From Halomonas elongata (GTDB taxonomy: Bacteria > Pseudomonadota > Gammaproteobacteria > Pseudomonadales > Halomonadaceae), in NCBI RefSeq assembly GCF_029081005.1, contig NZ_JAJQTQ010000030.1, positions 1 through 46,940 on the forward strand: a DNA stretch of 46,940 bases, read 5' to 3'. The position numbers and the translations under genes are program-made. The notes under the pieces are model-generated. The model had not been told where the DNA came from. It worked only from the letters and a program-made list of their open reading frames with translations, and made no database searches. Positions within the stretch are counted from its first letter, which is position 1. Each line of letters opens with the position of its first letter. Below, in pieces: positions 1 through 7,768 of the stretch.

Positions 1-77
1 CGAGCTTCGAGCTTCGAGCTTCGAGCTTCGAGCTTCGAGCTTCGAGCTTCGAGCTTCGAGCTTCGAGCTTCGAGCTT
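1..77. repeat. Tandem array of 11 perfect 7-bp units (CGAGCTT)
   Basis: Eleven uninterrupted copies of the heptamer CGAGCTT fill the first 77 bases. The array is cut by the window edge, so it may be longer. The unit differs by one base from the CCAGCTT unit of the array after trxB, which links the two as one family. It lies upstream of thrC, probably between thrC and the preceding gene (often hom, which is outside the window). No coding role is apparent. Confidence 0.95.
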
Positions 78-150
78 TAGACTTCGAGTGGCAGGCGACG
101 AGCCGCGAGTAATGAAGTGCTCGCGGCTCGGGGCTCGCGGCTCGAGACCC
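78..150. repeat. Degenerate heptads folding into an 11-bp perfect hairpin upstream of thrC
   Basis: After the perfect array, forward heptads of the type NCGAGNN are followed by reverse-complement heptads (GCTCGCG, GCTCGGG, GCTCGCG, GCTCGAG). CGAGCCGCGAG at 99-109 pairs perfectly with CTCGCGGCTCG at 120-130 around a 10-nt loop. The hairpin ends about 30 nt before the thrC start, so it would lie in the thrC leader or intercistronic RNA. No T-tract follows, so it is not a classical terminator. Confidence 0.8.
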
Positions 151-163
151 ACGGAGTGGAATG

Positions 164-1552
164 ATGCGCTATATCAGTACCCGCGGGCAGGCGCCCGCGC
201 TGTCCTTCGAGGAGGTCGTGCTGACCGGTATGGCCAGCGACGGCGGGCTTTACGTGCCCGAGACGGTTCCCCAGCTCAGCCATGAGGAACTGGCCGACAT
301 GGCCGGGTGTTCCTATGCCGAGATCGCCTTTCGGGTGATGAAGCCGTATGTGGGCGGCGAGATCGACGACGACACCTTCCGCGGTATCGTTCGCGATGCC
401 TACGCGACCTTCAGTCACGATGCCGTGGTGCCGCTCAATCAGCTCGACGCCAATCACTATCTGCTCGAGCTGTTCCATGGCCCGACGCTGGCCTTCAAGG
501 ATGTGGCCCTGCAGCTGCTCGGGCGGCTGCTGGATCACTTCCTTGCCAAGCGCGGCGAGCGGGCGGTGATCATGGGCGCGACCTCCGGCGATACCGGCTC
601 GGCGGCCATCGAGGGGTGCCGTCATTGCGACAACCTGGACATTTTCATCCTGCACCCTCACGAGCGGGTCTCCGAGGTGCAGCGACGCCAGATGACCACC
701 GTGCTGGCCAACAACGTCTTCAACGTGGCCATCGAGGGCAACTTCGACGACGCTCAGGCGATGGTCAAGGCCAGCTTCGCCGATCAGACGTTCCTGAATG
801 GCACCCGTCTGGTGGCGGTGAACTCGATCAACTGGGCGCGCATCATGGCCCAGGTCGTCTACTACGTGGCTTCCGCCGTGGCGCTGGGTGCGCCGCACCG
901 CAAGGTCAGTTTCTGCGTGCCGTCGGCCAACTTCGGCAACGTCTTCGCCGGCTACATGGCCTACCGCATGGGGCTGCCGGTCGAACGCTTCGTGATCGCC
1001 ACCAACGCCAACGACATCCTGCATCGCACCCTGGCCGACAACGACTTCTCCAAGCAGGCGTTGATCGCGACCCTGGCGCCGTCCATGGACATCGTGGTGT
1101 CGTCCAACTTCGAACGCCTGCTGTTCGAGGCCTACCAGCGTGATGGTGCCGCCGTGGCCGAGCTGCTCGAGCGCTTCCAGGATGAGCCCTCGGCGCTGGC
1201 CGAGGCACCGCTGGCCCGGTTGCGCGAGATGTTTGCCAGCCACAGCATCGACGACGCCACCATCCTGGAGGTGATCCGCGAGGCGCATCACCGCACCCAG
1301 GAGATCCTCGATCCGCATACCGCCACCGGCTATCGCGCCGCCGAGCGCGAGCGCGGCGACGAGAGCGTACCGATGATCACCCTGGCGACGGCTCACCCGG
1401 CGAAATTCGCCGAGGCGGTGGTCAAGGCCGGCTTCCCCGGCGTGCCCTTGCCGCCGCACATGGATGACCTGCTGGAGCGCGAGGAGCGTTATACGGTATT
1501 GCCGGCGGAGCTTGCCGCGGTGCAGCGGTTCGTTGCCGAGAATCGTCGCTGA
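164..1552 (+). CDS. thrC: Threonine synthase
   Basis: This PLP enzyme converts O-phosphohomoserine to threonine, the last step of threonine synthesis in the cytoplasm. The protein has 462 residues, usual for the long bacterial form. The N-terminus MRYISTRGQAP is typical of the pseudomonad-type enzyme. The PLP lysine is K112 in the motif HGPTLAFKD, and the phosphate-binding loop is ATSGDTGSA at about 139-147. Two ATGs lie in tandem at 161 and 164. The second is preferred because GGAG (153-156) is then 7 nt away and the protein starts like its relatives. In many gammaproteobacteria thrC follows hom, which would lie upstream of the window. A structured repeat follows the stop codon. Confidence 0.97.
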   Translation: MRYISTRGQAPALSFEEVVLTGMASDGGLYVPETVPQLSHEELADMAGCSYAEIAFRVMKPYVGGEIDDDTFRGIVRDAYATFSHDAVVPLNQLDANHYLLELFHGPTLAFKDVALQLLGRLLDHFLAKRGERAVIMGATSGDTGSAAIEGCRHCDNLDIFILHPHERVSEVQRRQMTTVLANNVFNVAIEGNFDDAQAMVKASFADQTFLNGTRLVAVNSINWARIMAQVVYYVASAVALGAPHRKVSFCVPSANFGNVFAGYMAYRMGLPVERFVIATNANDILHRTLADNDFSKQALIATLAPSMDIVVSSNFERLLFEAYQRDGAAVAELLERFQDEPSALAEAPLARLREMFASHSIDDATILEVIREAHHRTQEILDPHTATGYRAAERERGDESVPMITLATAHPAKFAEAVVKAGFPGVPLPPHMDDLLEREERYTVLPAELAAVQRFVAENRR

Positions 1553-1635
1553 AGAGGTCTGATCTCCTGTGGTTCCCGATAGGCCGGCTCCAAGAGCTCA
1601 TGGCCGTTATGGGGCGGGAGTCGCGCGAGGCTGAA

Positions 1636-1739
1636 CCGTCGACAGGTCTGCGAGGGGGCGCTGTGAACCCTTCCCTGGGCGCTACCGATGCCATCCATGG
1701 CATCGGACCCCCTCTTCGACCTGTCCCCGGCGCCTCTCG
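1636..1739 (+). repeat. Structured covarying repeat, copy 1
   Basis: First of three copies of a roughly 104-nt element. Predicted helices: P1 GACAGGTC (1641-1648) with GACCTGTC (1718-1725); P2 GAGGGGG (1652-1658) with CCCCCTC (1708-1714); P3 CCC (1668-1670) with GGG (1677-1679), backed by GCG/CGC; P4 CCGATGCC (1685-1692) with GGCATCGG (1699-1706). All four helices are perfect. Compared with copy 2 (17750-17853), the arms differ in sequence but every change is compensated on the other side. A GTG at 1663, 4 nt after the G-rich P2 strand, opens a 26-codon frame ending at TAG 1741-1743. With repeat family B (next entry) it accounts for most of the 332-bp gap between thrC and recJ. Confidence 0.85.
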
Positions 1740-1749
1740 CTAGGTTTGT

Positions 1750-1781
1750 GCGAAAAGTCGGTGAGCGCAGACAGTTTTCGT
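1750..1781 (-). repeat. Repeat family B, reverse copy (CGAAAA...TTTTCG hairpin)
   Basis: CGAAAA at 1751-1756 pairs with TTTTCG at 1775-1780. Read on the minus strand, it matches the two direct copies at 18334-18368 and 18465-18500, sharing the cores GTCTGC and ACTTTT. It lies between structured repeat copy 1 and recJ. The remaining bases to the recJ start (about 1782-1872) show no recognisable element. Confidence 0.6.
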
Positions 1782-1884
1782 ACAGAGCCTGGGCCTGTTC
1801 CTGCGGGCTTTCATACTTCCTCTCCCCTTGCGGGCGACGAGCGCAGCAATAGACCAGTGTTTCCCCTGATTAGAGGAGCCAGGC

Positions 1885-3678
1885 GTGAACGCCCCTGTCG
1901 ATCTGCATGAATCCCTCAAGCCGCGTATTCTGCCGCGCCCGCGGGATGCCTCCGTAGAGCAGCGCGCCCTGGTCGAGGGACTGACGCCGCTGCAGGCACG
2001 GATTCTGGCCGGGCGGCTCGGTGGCTACGAGGGCGAACTGGCGCCGCTGGTGACGCCGAGCCTGCGTCACCTGGCGCATCCCGAACGCCTCCAGGACGCG
2101 CGCCGCGCTGCCGAGCGTATCGCCCGGGCGGTGACCGAGGGCGAGCATATCGGCATCCTCACCGACTATGACGTCGACGGCATCACCTCCCATGTGGTGA
2201 TACGGCGGACCTTGAACGAGCTGTTCGGCGTCCCCGAGAGTCGCCTGCACAGTTTGATCGGCCACCGGATTCACGATGGCTACGGCATCAGCCTGCCACT
2301 GGTGGAACGCACCCTGTCGCTCTCGCCGCGTCCGAGCCTGGTCATCACCGCCGATTGCGGCAGCAGCGACGAGCCGCGTATCGCCAGGCTCCGCGAGGCC
2401 GGTATCGACGTGGTGGTCAGCGATCACCACGCCCTGCCGACGGAGGGGCCGCCGGCCTCGGCCTTCGCCACCGTCAATCCCACCCGCGACGACTGTACCT
2501 ATCCCGACCCGACCATCGCCGGTTGCATGGTGGCCTGGCTGGTCATGTCGCTGACCCGCAGCGTATTGATCGAATGGGGGGTGCTCGAATCGGCCACCCC
2601 CAAACTGTCACCCTGGCTCTCCTATGTGGCCCTGGGCACGGTGGCGGATTGCGTCTCGCTGGGCGGCAGTGCGTCCAATCGTGCCGTGGTCGCCCATGGC
2701 CTGACGCTGATCAATCGGATGGAAGCGGCCTGCTGGCGGACCATGGCCCAGCGGCTGGGGGCCGACAGCGTGCCCTTCGACGCCGAGACCCTGGCCTTTC
2801 AGATGGGCCCGCGGATCAACGCCCGTTCCCGCCTGGATGATCCCTATGCGGCGCTGCATTTCATGCTGGCGGCGGATGACGCCACGGCGGCGGGCCACCT
2901 GGAAACGCTGGATCAGGACAATCAGTCGCGCAAGGCCATCGAGGCGGAGATGACCGAGCGTGCCCGTGGCCTGGCCATGGCCGAGCTGGAGGCCGGCGCA
3001 CCGCTACTGGTGGTGCTTCTCGAGGATGGCCATCCAGGGGTTCAGGGCATCGTCGCCTCGCGGCTGGTGCAGGCCTTCGGGCGGCCCGCCCTGGTGCTGA
3101 CCCCGGCCGCGCAGCCCGGCATGCTCACCGGTTCCGGACGTTCCATCGAGGCCCTGCACCTGCGCGATGCCCTGCAGCGTGCCTTCGAGCTGGCGCCGGC
3201 ATCGCTGCCGCGTTTCGGCGGGCACCGAGGGGCCGCCGGCGTCGGGGTGCCCCGTGAGGCCTTCGACGACTTCCGCCAGGCGTTGCTCCAGGCGGTCGGC
3301 GAGCAGCTCGGCGATACGGAGCTGGGGCCACGCGTCTTTACCGACGGTGAACTCGAGGCCGATCAACTGGGCCTGGAAACGCTCGATGAACTGGAAGCAC
3401 TCGGTCCCTATGGCCGCGAGTTCGATGCCCCGCTTTTCGAAGGCGTGCTGCGGGTGGAGAGCCTGCGTACGGTGGGCGCCGATGGCAGCCACCTGATGCT
3501 CGAGCTGTCCAGTGGCGCCATCAGCGTCAGGGCGATCTGGTTTCGCGCCCTGACACCGGGCGAGGTGCCGGCCTTCGATGCCGGCGACCTGTTGCGTTGT
3601 GCCTACAAGCTCAATCGCAATCGCTGGCGGGGACGGGAGTCGTTGCAGTTGATCATCGAGCATGCTGAACCCACCTGA
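1885..3678 (+). CDS. recJ: RecJ-family single-strand-specific 5'-3' exonuclease (divergent)
   Basis: This DHH-superfamily exonuclease would degrade single-stranded DNA 5' to 3' during recombination and mismatch repair. The protein has 597 residues, close to the usual RecJ size. DHH motif I is DYDVDG (94-99), motif II is ADCGSS (156-161) and motif III is SDHH (179-182); the DHHA1 domain carries GGHRGAAG near residue 446. The start is GTG 1885, with AGAGGAG at 1873-1879 as ribosome-binding site; no good in-frame ATG lies nearby. Motif I usually reads DFDADGATS in RecJ, so this is a diverged member or a RecJ paralogue. The exonuclease assignment is from family knowledge. Confidence 0.85.
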   Translation: MNAPVDLHESLKPRILPRPRDASVEQRALVEGLTPLQARILAGRLGGYEGELAPLVTPSLRHLAHPERLQDARRAAERIARAVTEGEHIGILTDYDVDGITSHVVIRRTLNELFGVPESRLHSLIGHRIHDGYGISLPLVERTLSLSPRPSLVITADCGSSDEPRIARLREAGIDVVVSDHHALPTEGPPASAFATVNPTRDDCTYPDPTIAGCMVAWLVMSLTRSVLIEWGVLESATPKLSPWLSYVALGTVADCVSLGGSASNRAVVAHGLTLINRMEAACWRTMAQRLGADSVPFDAETLAFQMGPRINARSRLDDPYAALHFMLAADDATAAGHLETLDQDNQSRKAIEAEMTERARGLAMAELEAGAPLLVVLLEDGHPGVQGIVASRLVQAFGRPALVLTPAAQPGMLTGSGRSIEALHLRDALQRAFELAPASLPRFGGHRGAAGVGVPREAFDDFRQALLQAVGEQLGDTELGPRVFTDGELEADQLGLETLDELEALGPYGREFDAPLFEGVLRVESLRTVGADGSHLMLELSSGAISVRAIWFRALTPGEVPAFDAGDLLRCAYKLNRNRWRGRESLQLIIEHAEPT

Positions 3679-3733
3679 GGAAACACTGATTTATTACTAC
3701 GCTCGACGACCCATATGGATGTGGGAAGTGCGA

Positions 3734-3754
3734 AGGCCCGTAGGGAACGGGCCT
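3734..3754. terminator. Hairpin after recJ, possible terminator
   Basis: AGGCCCGT (3734-3741) pairs perfectly with ACGGGCCT (3747-3754) over a 5-nt loop, 56 bases after the recJ stop. No T-tract follows, so intrinsic termination is uncertain. Confidence 0.45.
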
Positions 3755-3787
3755 AGCCATCTTGGCTGCCGGCGGTACTCAATATCC

Positions 3788-3964
3788 TCATTTACTGGCG
3801 TGTAAAAACTCCGGTATCTCCGTTCCGGCAGCAGCCAATCTATCTTCGCTCGCGACATAAATCAGCGCTTCCTTAAATGGAAAGAGGGGCAATAGAGCTC
3901 GGCATTCCGCCTGTTGCGTCTTCTTCAAAACGCGCAGCGTCGTACTTACCTCTTCTCTCTTCCC
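3788..3964 (-). pseudogene. Possible remnant of an unrecognised gene in a lower-GC gap
   Basis: The 293-bp gap between recJ and the VOC gene looks nearer 50% GC than its neighbours, judged by eye. On the minus strand an open frame runs through it to a stop at 3788-3790. Its tail (for example ALIYVASEDRLAAAG, ending HASK) has an ordinary protein-like composition, but the frame has no start of its own and opens inside the VOC gene in another frame. I recognise no family. It may be the degraded 3' end of an acquired gene, or chance. Confidence 0.2.
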
Positions 3965-3971
3965 TCTTCTT

Positions 3972-4391
3972 TCAGTAATTCGGCCAGACGCCGGGGGTGG
4001 CCAGCTCCAGCAGGTGGCCGTCCGGGTCGCGGAAATAGAGGCTCTCTCCGCCTCGGGGCCAGTGGGTACGCCCCTCGATCTCGACGCCATGGCTCATCAG
4101 GCGGCGTTCCCATTCCGCCAGGGCCTCGGCGCCGATGGCGAAGGCCATGTGCGTGCGACCGGTGCCGTCGTGGGGCGGGATGGTGCCCATCTCGTCGGGC
4201 AGCACCACGGTGTCACGCGTCGCCCCTTCGAGAAACAGCAACAGGACGGTATTGCCGCCGGCGTCGTAGGCGGTGAATCGCTGGTCGGCGGTGAAGGCCG
4301 ACAGGCCCATTACCTCCTCGAAGAAGGTCCGGGCCCGGACCATGTCGGTGACATACAGGGCCGTTTCCAGTACGCCGTCGAGTCTGGGCAT
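3972..4391 (-). CDS. VOC (glyoxalase/bleomycin-resistance fold) family protein
   Basis: A 139-residue protein with the paired beta-alpha-beta-beta-beta modules of the vicinal oxygen chelate superfamily. Visible marks are an N-terminal ETALYVTDM strand, RTHMAFAI in the middle and the C-terminal signature RDPDGHLLELATP, which carries the metal-site glutamate. Family members are glyoxalases, dioxygenases or antibiotic-binding proteins, and the substrate here cannot be told from sequence. The start is ATG 4391, preceded on the minus strand by AGGAGG. It lies about 50 bp downstream of the copper-operon micropeptide on the same strand and could be co-transcribed with it. Confidence 0.88.
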   Translation of the reverse strand: MPRLDGVLETALYVTDMVRARTFFEEVMGLSAFTADQRFTAYDAGGNTVLLLFLEGATRDTVVLPDEMGTIPPHDGTGRTHMAFAIGAEALAEWERRLMSHGVEIEGRTHWPRGGESLYFRDPDGHLLELATPGVWPNY

Positions 4392-4443
4392 GGCATTGCC
4401 TCCTGCTGATCTTTCGTACTTGCCAGCCTAGCAGTCCCCGGGC

Positions 4444-4515
4444 TCAATCCAGCCAGAACCACCAGACGATCAAGGCGATCAGGCCCAGTCCGATGAGGTT
4501 GATGATCCAGCTCAT
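4444..4515 (-). CDS. 23-residue membrane peptide coupled to copA
   Basis: The minus-strand frame encodes [20 protein letters not shown] followed by WLD and a stop: one transmembrane helix rich in Trp at its C-terminal end. Its ATG (4515-4513) overlaps the copA TGA (4514-4512) as ATGA, so translation would be coupled to copA. From memory, similar hydrophobic N-termini ending in WWFWL occur in small cupredoxin-like proteins found near copper pumps. If so, this may be a shortened relative that keeps only the anchor. A role with the copper pump is inferred from position. It is too short for most gene callers. Confidence 0.65.
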   Translation of the reverse strand: MSWIINLIGLGLIALIVWWFWLD

Positions 4516-7031
4516 GATGTCGTCTCCCGGGCATCGGTGGCGTCGTGCGGCGTGAACAGGCGCAGTCGGCTGGCATTGCCGACCACGGTGATCGACGACA
4601 GCGACATGGCGGCGCCGGCGATCATCGGTGACAGCAGGGTGCCGGTGAGCGGATAGAGCACGCCGGCGGCGACGGGAATGCCGAGCAGGTTGTAGCCGAA
4701 GGCGCCCATCAGATTCTGGCGGATGTTGCGCAGGGTGGCGCGGCTGATCTCGATGGCGGCGACCACGCCGTGCAGCGAGTCGCGCATCAGCGTGATGCCG
4801 GCGCTCTCGATGGCCACGTCGGTGCCCTGACCGATGGCGAAACCGACATCCGCCAGCGCCAGGGCCGGCGCATCGTTGATGCCGTCGCCGACCATGCCCA
4901 CCACCTCGCCGTCGCCTTGCAAGCGCTGGATCTCGGCATGCTTGTCCTCGGGCAGCAGGTCGGCGCGGAAGTCATCGATGCCGACCTCCCGGGCGATGGC
5001 TTCGGCGGTATGGGCATTGTCGCCGGTGAGCATGACTACCTTGAGGCCGTCGGCGCGCAGCCGCTGGATCGCCGCCACGCTATCGTCGCGCAGTGGGTCG
5101 CTGATGCCGAAGACGGCAGAGAGGCGGCCATCGACGGCCAGGTGGACGACGCTGCGGGCCTGACGCTGCAGGCGTTCGGCGATGTCCTGGCCGGCCTCGA
5201 GCGAGACTCCCTGGTCCTGCAGCAGTCGGGCATTGCCCAGCAGCAGCTCGCTGCCTTCCGCGGTGCGCGCCGTGACGCCGCCTCCCGTCACCGACTGGAA
5301 GTCGTGAATGTCGGCGGCCGCGACATTTGCCTGTTCGGTGTAGGCCAGCAGGGCGCTGGCCAGGGGGTGTTCGGAGCCACGCTCCAGGGCGGCCACCAGG
5401 GCAAGTGTCCCCTCGCGGTCACCCTCGAGGATCTCGGCTTCGGTGACCCTCGGCTTGCCTTCGGTCAGGGTGCCGGTCTTGTCGACCACCAAGGTGGTCA
5501 GGCGGCTGGCGGTCTGCAGCGCCTCGCCGGTTCTGACCAGCACACCGTGTTCGGCGGCCTTGCCCACGCCGACCATGGTGGAGATCGGCGTCGCCAGCCC
5601 CAAGGCGCAGGGGCAGGCGATGATCAGCACCGTGGTGGCGGTGACCAGCATGTGGATGACCCGGGGTTCGGCGCCGAGGTTGAACCAGACCAGGGCGGTG
5701 ATCACGGCAACGATCATCACCGCGGGGACGAAGATGCTGGAGATGCGGTCGGCGAGCTGGCCGATGGGCGGCCGTGAATTCTGGGCGCTGGCCACCTGCT
5801 CGGTGATGCGGCCGAGTCGAGTATCGGCACCGACCCGGGTGGCACGGTAGACCAGCCCTCCCTTGCCGTTGACGGTGCCGGCGCTCAGCTCGTCGCCGAC
5901 CGACTTGGCGACCGGCAGCGGCTCCCCGGTCAGCATGGATTCGTCGACATGGCTGGACCCTTCGAGCACGTCACCGTCTACCGGCAGACGCTCGCCAGGG
6001 CGCACGCGCAGGTGATCTCCCTCGCGTACCGCATCGATATCGATCTCGCGTTCCTCGCCGCCGCGGATTACCCGCGCGGTTCGGCTCTGCAGGTCGAGCA
6101 GGCGTCGCAGTGCCTCGCTGGTACGCCCACGAGCGCGCAGTTCCAGGGCATTGCCCAGCAGGACCAGGCCGATGACCATCGCCGAGGCTTCGAAATAGAT
6201 ACCACGTGCGGCCTCCGGCAGAGCGCCGGCGAAGGCCACCACCGCCATGGAGTAGAGCCAGGCGGTCCCGGTGCCCATGGCGATCAGAGTATCCATGTTG
6301 GCCTGGCGATGGCGCAGGTTCTTCCAGGCATTGAGGAAGAAGTGGCGCCCGGGGAACACCATCACGGCCAGCGTCAGCAGTCCGACCACCAGCCAGTAGA
6401 GACGGCCGGCGCCGATCGGCTGGGGATGAAAGGCGAACATGCTGGCCATCAGCGGCACGGCCAGCGCCAGGGACCAGGCCGCGCCCCGCATCAGACGGCG
6501 GTATTCGGTGCCCTCTCGTTCGGCGCGGGTCCGTTCGGCCTCGCGCATGTCGAGCACGGGTTCGGCGCCATAACCGACGCTTTCCACGGCACCGACCAGG
6601 TCATCGAAATCGGCGTCGCCCCGTACCTGGGCCGTATGAGTGCCGAAGTTGACGCTGGCCTCGGCGATACCCGGGACGCCTTCCAGTGCCCCCTGGACGG
6701 TGCGCACGCAACTGGCACAGGTCATGCCGGAAATCGACAATCGCCGGGTGCCGCCGGCGCCCGATGATGGCTCGCGCGATGGCACCTCGGAAGCCGGGGA
6801 ATCGGTCGCCGTCATGCCTTCGTCGTCGTCGGAGCCGGGGGGGTAGCCGGCTTCGCTCAGGGTCGCATCCAGCGCCTCGCCGTCCAGAGAGGTGGTGACT
6901 GTCAGGCGCTTGTCGGCGGGCTCGCCGGCCACCTCGGCCTCGGCGTCATGGGCCTGGATGGCGCGTCGCATGCGGCCGACGCAGCCCTGGCAGCTCATGT
7001 CGGGAACCAGACGCTCGTATCGAGTGTTCAT
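4512..7031 (-). CDS. copA: Cu(I)-exporting P1B-1 ATPase
   Basis: An inner-membrane pump that exports cuprous ion at the cost of ATP. It has 839 residues. Two N-terminal HMA metal-binding domains carry CQGC (C14/C17) and GMTCASC (C105/C108), joined by a Ser/Pro-rich linker. The core shows the CPC motif in [11 protein letters not shown], the phosphorylated aspartate in DKTGTLTEG, the hinge [10 protein letters not shown], then GYNLLG and MSLSSITVV. These last two are the Tyr-Asn and Met/Ser features of the Cu(I) subgroup. The ATG at 7031 overlaps the regulator's stop as ATGA, so I prefer it to an upstream in-frame ATG at 7109 inside the regulator gene. Its own stop overlaps the start of the micropeptide. 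Confidence 0.96.
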   Translation of the reverse strand: MNTRYERLVPDMSCQGCVGRMRRAIQAHDAEAEVAGEPADKRLTVTTSLDGEALDATLSEAGYPPGSDDDEGMTATDSPASEVPSREPSSGAGGTRRLSISGMTCASCVRTVQGALEGVPGIAEASVNFGTHTAQVRGDADFDDLVGAVESVGYGAEPVLDMREAERTRAEREGTEYRRLMRGAAWSLALAVPLMASMFAFHPQPIGAGRLYWLVVGLLTLAVMVFPGRHFFLNAWKNLRHRQANMDTLIAMGTGTAWLYSMAVVAFAGALPEAARGIYFEASAMVIGLVLLGNALELRARGRTSEALRRLLDLQSRTARVIRGGEEREIDIDAVREGDHLRVRPGERLPVDGDVLEGSSHVDESMLTGEPLPVAKSVGDELSAGTVNGKGGLVYRATRVGADTRLGRITEQVASAQNSRPPIGQLADRISSIFVPAVMIVAVITALVWFNLGAEPRVIHMLVTATTVLIIACPCALGLATPISTMVGVGKAAEHGVLVRTGEALQTASRLTTLVVDKTGTLTEGKPRVTEAEILEGDREGTLALVAALERGSEHPLASALLAYTEQANVAAADIHDFQSVTGGGVTARTAEGSELLLGNARLLQDQGVSLEAGQDIAERLQRQARSVVHLAVDGRLSAVFGISDPLRDDSVAAIQRLRADGLKVVMLTGDNAHTAEAIAREVGIDDFRADLLPEDKHAEIQRLQGDGEVVGMVGDGINDAPALALADVGFAIGQGTDVAIESAGITLMRDSLHGVVAAIEISRATLRNIRQNLMGAFGYNLLGIPVAAGVLYPLTGTLLSPMIAGAAMSLSSITVVGNASRLRLFTPHDATDARETTS

Positions 7032-7483
7032 GAAGAGGCCTCCTGCCGGGGTGGGGTGGGGGCGTCGTCGGGCGCGAGCGACTCGGGGAAGCTTTCGATC
7101 AGCCGGCACAGGCTATGGCCGTCGGGGGTGCCATCGGGCATGTCCGACCAGGCCGACAGAGCCTGCTCCATGCGCGACGCCAGCGCCTCGAGCTCATGGA
7201 TGCGGGCGCGGATCTCCGGGAGGCGTTCGGCCATCAGGTCGCGTACCAGCGGGCAGGGCGAGTCGCCATGATCGGCATGTTCGAGGATCTGGCGGATCTC
7301 GGCCACGCTGAAGCCGAGCGTCCGGGCCCGCTGGATGAAGCGCAGGCGCTCCAGGTCGGTGCCATCGTAGCGCTGGTAACCGTTGTCGGGGTTGCGCTCG
7401 GGCGCGAGCAACCCTTCGCGGGTGTAATGACGCACGGTTTCGGCGGTGACGCCGGTTCGACGTGCGAGTTCACTGACTTTCAT
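7028..7483 (-). CDS. MerR-family metal-responsive regulator of the copA operon
   Basis: A 151-residue MerR-type activator. The winged helix-turn-helix is at about 1-70 ([20 protein letters not shown], then GYQRYD), followed by the dimerisation helix. It is first in an operon with copA, so a copper response is expected. The metal-site residues are odd. Position 77 is Cys ([10 protein letters not shown]), where E. coli CueR has Ser; position 112 is Trp, where CueR has its first loop Cys; and only C126, near H123, remains in the loop. The start at 7483 gives the standard MerR N-terminus. The upstream in-frame ATG at 7540 would fall inside the operator. A CueR, CadR or PbrR-like specificity cannot be settled from sequence. 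Confidence 0.88.
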   Translation of the reverse strand: MKVSELARRTGVTAETVRHYTREGLLAPERNPDNGYQRYDGTDLERLRFIQRARTLGFSVAEIRQILEHADHGDSPCPLVRDLMAERLPEIRARIHELEALASRMEQALSAWSDMPDGTPDGHSLCRLIESFPESLAPDDAPTPPRQEASS

Positions 7484-7515
7484 GGTGCCCTCGTCGGGGT
7501 GATGACGTTGGCAAC

Positions 7516-7547
7516 AGTGTAAAACCCTTGTGTTACACAAAGGTCAA
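7516..7547 (-). promoter_or_regulatory. MerR-type promoter and operator of the copA operon
   Basis: On the minus strand a -35 TTGACC (7547-7542) and a -10 TACACT (7521-7516) are separated by 20 bp, the overlong spacing that MerR activators correct. Within it lies a dyad, ACCTTTGTG-TAA-CACAAGGGT (7544-7524), with a single mismatch between the arms. It is 33 bp upstream of the regulator ATG, so the operon is probably autoregulated. Confidence 0.85.
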
Positions 7548-7654
7548 GCCAGGATCCCGAGCGGACAGGGTGCTTTCAGAGAGTAGTATGTAACCGGTTG
7601 AAAAATAGAGAAGTCAAACGGTCGTGTGACTAAAGTATGAGCATGTTTTGCGTT

Positions 7655-7668
7655 AAAACGAACGTTTG
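7655..7668. promoter_or_regulatory. PsrA-like operator upstream of the fadL homologue
   Basis: The sequence AAAC-GAAC-GTTTG (7656-7668) matches the arrangement (G/C)AAAC-N4-GTTT(G/C) recognised by the fatty-acid-responsive repressor PsrA of pseudomonads; only the first base differs. It lies about 100 bp upstream of a long-chain fatty acid channel gene, where such control would make sense. No psrA gene is in the window. Confidence 0.45.
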
Positions 7669-7768
7669 GACTTGATCGTCGGGATGGGTTTCGCAAACAC
7701 TGAAGCCACGTGACCGCCCCGTGGTTAGCGAGACAACAATCACCCATCACGACTAGGGATGTCTGCTC

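Noticed and set aside
1..77. CRISPR array
   Set aside because: The units are 7 bp and contiguous, with no spacers.
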